Origin: Gnetum montanum
Taxonomy: Eukaryota; Streptophyta; Gnetopsida; Gnetales; Gnetaceae
NCBI GenBank assembly: GCA_015680685.1
Contig: MNCI01000119.1
Span: 4,794 to 40,992 of the forward strand
Length of the DNA: 36,199 nucleotides
Direction of reading: 5' to 3'
Shown: positions 31,748 to 36,199 of the stretch, in pieces
Layout: every line of letters begins with the position of its first letter
Position numbering within the stretch: position 1 is the stretch's first letter
Notes under the pieces: generated by a model
Databases searched by the model: none
Seen by the model: only the letters and a program-made list of their open reading frames with translations
What the model was told of the DNA's origin: nothing
Made by a program: the position numbers and the translations under genes

Positions 31748-32480
31748 CTTTAATTAAAAGGGATCTTATTTAAATTGTCAATAATTTCCAGCTCACCCCG
31801 ATTGACATCATCATTTGCTCCTTTGAAGAGCTAGTGGTGAACTTACTTAAGTTCATCCATACTTGCAACATACTCGTACATTAGGCCCTCAGTCGATTCC
31901 ATGCATAATGCATTGGTACTAGTATCAGCTATCAGCCATTGTGTGCCTTCTTGTTTTGTGGTTGTTATGTACAAACATCTCTAGATATTAGCTTTTGGTG
32001 CACACTACTTATATGCAGAGATAAATGTTTTCTTTACTGACCATAAATTCTGCACACAATGGCACCCTGAATTGCTATACGCAATACATGGAACTCTCTT
32101 CTTCTTGATCTTTTCAAACTCATTTTCTATTGATATCTCCAAGGAAAGATCTCTAATGCCCATTTTAGCATCAATAAAACTTAGCCATGCCCTTCCCATG
32201 ATGATTGGAAAGTCCCCCTTGCAATTATCCACTTTAATTACTAGGAAATCAGCTAGATATGACCATCCACAAACAATGGTGATGATGTCTTCAACCAGTC
32301 CTAATGGAACAGTGATGGACTAGTCCATCAGTTCCAATCAGATGTTGCTCTTCTTCAAAGGAAGAAGGTTCCACATTATGTACATCTCATATGAGATCAT
32401 ATTAACACCAGAACCAAAATCCAGTAGAGCTTTGCAAGGCTCATTCCTAGCAATTTGCAAGTAAACTAGGGGACTCCTGA
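31748..32480 (-). pseudogene. pol: Aspartic protease region of element D
   Basis: Minus-strand reading gives NEPCKALLDFGSGVNMIS near 32440-32390, with D-F-G-S as the active-site tetrad in place of D-T/S-G-A/S, then PLGLVEDI and CGWSYLADFLVI (32310-32240), then DNCKGDFPIIMGRAWLSFIDAKMG (open 32232-32005) and YVASMDELK. After this the RT is expected but integrase follows directly. Stops are present. Confidence 0.75.
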
Positions 32481-35040
32481 GATCAACTAATATTTTGGAT
32501 AGGTTACCAACTCAAATCCAATCAGATACAGTATATGTTAGCATTACAGTATGAATTCAAGAGGAATTTTGGTTTGAAAGGGACTCAGATAAAGAAGAAA
32601 TATAGGAAGGTGGAGGAGCAGGATTACCAACCACTGATGTATTTGAGGGCTTTGGTAGACTACAAGGTTAGAAGAAGGGTCTCTTCCTTATTTATGGTTT
32701 CGACGTGCTATATGGGTTAACCAATTGTAGGTTAACTACCTTCATAGAATTCCTTTGTTGTGGTTGTGCAGGAAATTCACCCTGCATGGATGGAATAGGT
32801 GATAATTATGCAAGAGGTGGAGGAGTAGATGTAGGGACATGAGGTACATGAGGGTAGTAGGTGGTATCCCTCCTTGGATGGGCAATTGGTATGTTTCAAG
32901 AGGGTAGTCATGAGAGTGGTAAGTAGCAATATGACTAGAGGAGTCCCTTGGAGATGAAGGTTGCTGAACATAATAACCATAGGTGTCTGATTGCTGGTAA
33001 GGGTATTGTTATTTTGGACATGGCAATGCCCACAATTGTGGTTTCTCCCACTACTGGTACAATTCATAAGGTTGTAGAGGAGTTCCACTTGGATAGTATT
33101 GTTGTGGTTGGTGGAACTATCAAGGATTGTCTTGTGGATAAGGTAATCTTTGGGTGTTTGCCCTTATGCAAGTCGTGGATGTAAGGCATATATCCTAGAT
33201 TCTTGCAAGTGTGATACAACTTAACAACATCCCTTAGGATGTTCATACTAGCAAATATCACACCCACCATCATCATCTGAATCACTATCTCCTGCCATCA
33301 TGATTGCAGCCATTTTACCTTTACCCTTAGATACGGTGCATTTAGCCTTTGTACGTCTCTAATGCTCTTGCTCACCACTTTGCTCCTTGGACTCTTCAAC
33401 AATTTTTAAAACAACTTGAAACCTATTGTCCATGGAGTCCCATAATTGATCAACTTTAGCCATGATTTCTAATTGCAATTTCTGTAATGGTAACGTTTTC
33501 TAATTAACCACCTCATCTCTGGCGAATTCATCCTCACTATCACAAAATCTAATCCCCTTTCTCCAAATAGAGGGGTCTCTGTTGTATTCTTCTGCACTTT
33601 CACATTTTCTCAGCTCTCCCTCCTCTTTGGCTATTTACTCAATTAATCTTTGAATCCGATGAACGCTCAACTCTGTCAATCTCCCTTGGGCATAGACACC
33701 AAGGGTTTTCCTGGTTTCAAACTGCAACCTGTCTACGATATGGTGAAGCTAATCAAGCTGAGAGTATCCACCGCTAGGACACTTATGCAACAGAGAGTAG
33801 TATTGGCCAATAGTAGCATCCAAGGGCTCATGATTTCCTTGTTTCCACCCTTGAATTTGTTTTCTTAAATTGGATACTCAGAAGTACATCTGGGATCTAT
33901 CATTAAATAATTCCAACATCATACTCCACCACTTGATTGATTTTGGTTCCAAGGATCGATACCAACTTTCTACTTCCTTTATGAGTATCCTTTGAAATAA
34001 TTTCAGCTTTTGCCATTCATTTTCAATATTCTACAAGGCACATGCATCTTGGAAATCTTGGAGATGACTTTGTGGATCAACATCATATCCTCCCTTGAAT
34101 CGATGGATATTGTTCATATCAAGCCTCTTTATTCTGCTATCCTTCACATGCCTTGTTGGAATCCTCACAGCCTTTGCAATATTCAACATGCCCCGAGTAG
34201 CAAGTAGAGGTTCATTAAGGCCATGATGATGGTGCCTACGATGCTTCCTACTATTCCTTCTTTCTTGATGATTGGCCTCTTTGGATTACCCATGTCTTCA
34301 GTTACTACGTTCCCGATGGTCCTTTCTATTGTTCTGGTCCTATTGGTCACCTCCATCACAGTTATTTTGTCTGCGGCCATGATTTCAACCCGATGAAGAT
34401 AAAGATGACGATGAAGGGGAAGAAGAAGGGGAACTTGCTTCCCGCTAATACCTCTCACCCTTTCTTCAATGCTCATGACCATGATCATGATCATGATATC
34501 CTTTAGCCTCCTTTTCCTGACTTGCTTCTCTAGATCCATTTTTGTCATTTGATCCATTTTGACCAAAACCTGGATTATGAATTGTGGATTGTACATTCTA
34601 GTTAAGGGCTCCTTGAAAAAAATCAAAGAGAGGAGAATCACTAAAGAAGTGGTCACCTTCATCACTTGGACCAAGAGAAGGTGGAAAGATGTTTAACCCC
34701 TTTCCCTTCATAAGCTCATGTTGATGCTCCAGCTGATGATCCTTTAATCTTTGCGCTTCAATAGGATGATAATTCCTTGAGTCGGGATCTCACATCTCAT
34801 ATTCTCCATGGAGATGTTGAAGCTATGTCATGCCAGCATTAATTGAAGTATTGTTGGAACAAATCGGTCAGGTGGCAACACAATGTTACCTTCCATGTCA
34901 CACCACCGCATCAGTTCATCTTGATGTAAGATGAAGGTAAATTCTGGTACATACTCATCAAGATGAGCATATATCACCCGATATTGTTGAGGTACTTGAA
35001 CTTCCTTGGGCGAAGATGGGCTCCTATGAGAAGAAGACAT
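32481..35040 (-). pseudogene. gag: gag of element D, broken
   Basis: It begins ATG at 35040 (MSSSHRSPSS). The first open piece (to 34828) has VPQQYRVIY, DEYVPEFTFILHQDE and GNIVLPPDRFVPT, matching A. It continues with a His/Asp-repeat and Ser-rich segment (about 34540-34390), TRGML (about 34200), a gag core matching C (LDMNNI ... GGYDVDPQSHLQ; 34140-33850), a charged stretch, DDDGGCDIC-YEHPKGCC (about 33285-33225; the dash is a stop) and a Pro-rich tail. The 163-codon ORF at 34674-34183 is off-frame. Many stops. Confidence 0.8.
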
Positions 35041-35172
35041 TTTTTGATAATAAACAGTGTGTAGTTAAAATTTAATTTAATGATAATAATGATATTTTTT
35101 TTTCATAGGATTTGACACTTAGGGTTCGAACAACAAGGGTACTAGGCTTAGATAGCACACGAAGAATAACAG

Positions 35173-35190
35173 TCCCCAACAATAGCGCCA
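35173..35190 (-). promoter_or_regulatory. Primer-binding site of element D (tRNA-Asp type)
   Basis: On the minus strand TGGCGCTATTGTTGGGGA, with four differences from the tRNA-Asp complement, all C-to-T or G-to-A. One spacer base separates it from the LTR. Confidence 0.8.
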
Positions 35191-35191
35191 A

Positions 35192-35973
35192 TGATGAGCG
35201 ACAACATACCCCTACGCCCAACCATACGAATCACAAGTGTTCACATGCAATCCGATTGAATTTTGCAAACTGTAATTACTAAGTACACTAGAGCTAAATG
35301 GTGTGTGCATGTTGTTTGTTCATTGTCTTCTTAGTTCCACTTGTGGAATGCAATTGTATGGTTAAGTGTGACTAAGGCATATGATTCTTATTATTTTGTG
35401 TTTTTATGGAATTACTCACCTAGAACAAGAATAAAAGTAAGAGTGATTAAAAATAAAAGTGATTAATTGCTAAGGAAACTAAAGTCTAATCTAGCCTAAC
35501 ACAAGTAATCGTTCTCACTTTCCAGATACATACTGAACTTCATGCAAACATTGCTAAGCTGTCAAACACTAATTGTTTCTGAGCTATCAAGTGTCACACG
35601 TATGCTTGAAGGGGTCATGCTTGTGTAATTTAACAATTTTCTTAATTGATAAAAATGAATTGCTATGCTAATAACATGAATGTAAAGTGCATAAAATAAA
35701 ATAAAATAAAATATAAATGCATAAGAAAACAAATCTCAAGTGCTGCAAGGATGAATAAGAGAGCTCGTCTTTATTACCAATACAATGGTGTGCTCAAGTA
35801 CATCAATGCTTGAATAAAGATCCATTCACACTTACACCTCTTGCTATAGTCACTTGGAAAATATTATAACTTTCAAATAGATAGACTGCAAGAGTTTCGC
35901 TACTTGACTGCTAAAACAATCCTCCCAATTTTGTGCCTAAGCACTATATTTATAGACACGGGAGTAACCCGGG
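35192..35973 (-). repeat. 5' LTR of element D, truncated by insertion of E
   Basis: It aligns along its length with 28050-28810 and stops at the GTAACCCGG point, just after the TATA box (35954-35947, minus). The U3 palindrome array expected next is beyond the window, past E. A (AAAAT)n expansion near 35691-35712 distinguishes it from the 3' LTR. Confidence 0.85.
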
Positions 35974-36199
35974 TGATGAGTGGTAAGGTACCCCCTATGC
36001 TCAACCATACAAATACAAGCATTTCATGCATGATCCAGTTGAATTCCAAGGACTAAGTGCTTATGCGCCCTTGTGGAACAAGGATGGGTTGGTTGATCAT
36101 TGTCTTTCCAAGCTTACCTATATGTCATGATTGTATGGTTAAGTAAGCTTGAGGCATATGATTTTTATAGCTTTTATGTTTTTATGTCCTGTGCTAATA
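35974..36199 (-). repeat. LTR end of another element, E, inserted in the LTR of D
   Basis: TGATGAGTGGTAAGGTACC at 35974 is the terminal signature of this LTR family (minus-strand end CTCATCA), followed by CAACCATAC and a GGCATATGATTTTTAT segment shared with A and D. It must be a 3' LTR or a solo LTR of a minus-strand element, most of it outside the window. Confidence 0.75.

Larger units (their letters stand above)
28050..35973 (-). mobile_element. LTR retrotransposon D, lacking RT and RNase H
   Basis: Minus-strand element: 5' LTR 35973-35192 (interrupted by E), primer site 35190-35173, gag from 35040, protease about 32480-31990, integrase core and C-terminus from 31747, noncoding spacer with paired hairpins, polypurine tract 28952-28945 and 3' LTR 28944-28050. 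Relative to C, about 2.1 kb holding RT, RNase H and the integrase N-terminus is missing at about 31747. No second ORF or internal U3-like block is recognisable in its 2-kb spacer. Confidence 0.85.

Noticed and set aside
34183-34674. 163-codon ORF rich in Met/Ile/Arg on the minus strand
   Set aside because: It is a frame shadow of the D gag; the true frame there has the His/Asp and Ser-rich segments shared with A and B.

Overview
This window looks like repeat-rich nuclear DNA from a plant with a large genome, most likely a seed plant. The evidence is one small gene with plant-type GT-AG introns, surrounded by decayed Ty3/gypsy LTR retrotransposons, an RTE-type LINE and tRNA-derived SINEs. I see no bacterial gene organisation. 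The species cannot be named from the sequence.

Layout. (1) 1-1751: the 5' end of a minus-strand LTR element, A, with a gag still open to the window edge, a primer-binding site and an 899-bp LTR. (2) 1752-6830: ordinary DNA holding the only host gene, a three-exon gene at 2983-4513 for a 124-residue protein. Its second intron carries a SINE with a 16-bp target duplication, and a second SINE type lies upstream. (3) 6831-7433: the 3' end of an RTE LINE on the minus strand. (4) 7439-27015: plus-strand LTR element B, bounded by matching 5-bp duplications (ACTTC). B keeps an LTR, gag and a second ORF but no pol. (5) 13637-26723: plus-strand element C, nested in the 3' LTR of B. C has degraded gag, protease, RT, RNase H and integrase, then a long second ORF. 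A deletion at 13637-13645 removed part of B and the first ~280 bp of C. (6) 27016-28049: RTE remnants, two SINE copies and a 67-bp minisatellite. (7) 28050-35973: minus-strand element D, lacking RT and RNase H, with LTRs about 88% alike by eye. Its 5' LTR is split at 35974 by another element, E, which runs off the window.

A to D are one related group. LTRs run TGATGA...CTCATCA, the primer site fits tRNA-Asp, the gag has a short zinc-knuckle-like motif, and C has D,D-35-E integrase without a chromodomain. This resembles the Athila-type branch of Ty3/gypsy, although the assignment is by motif and not by a tree. C carries the enzymes. B and D are probably non-autonomous relatives or deletion products.

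The most interesting pattern is in B and C. Each has, 450-510 bp before its second ORF, a block that repeats the cis motifs of its own LTR U3 (GATATC type in B, GTCAAC type in C), followed by a TATA sequence, a leader, and a candidate intron ending exactly at the ATG. This suggests that the second ORF has its own LTR-like promoter and a spliced leader. A second pattern is a pair of hairpins shared by C and D in the noncoding stretch after integrase.

Nearly all retroelement genes carry stops and frameshifts and are annotated as pseudogenes. Identities are estimates by eye.
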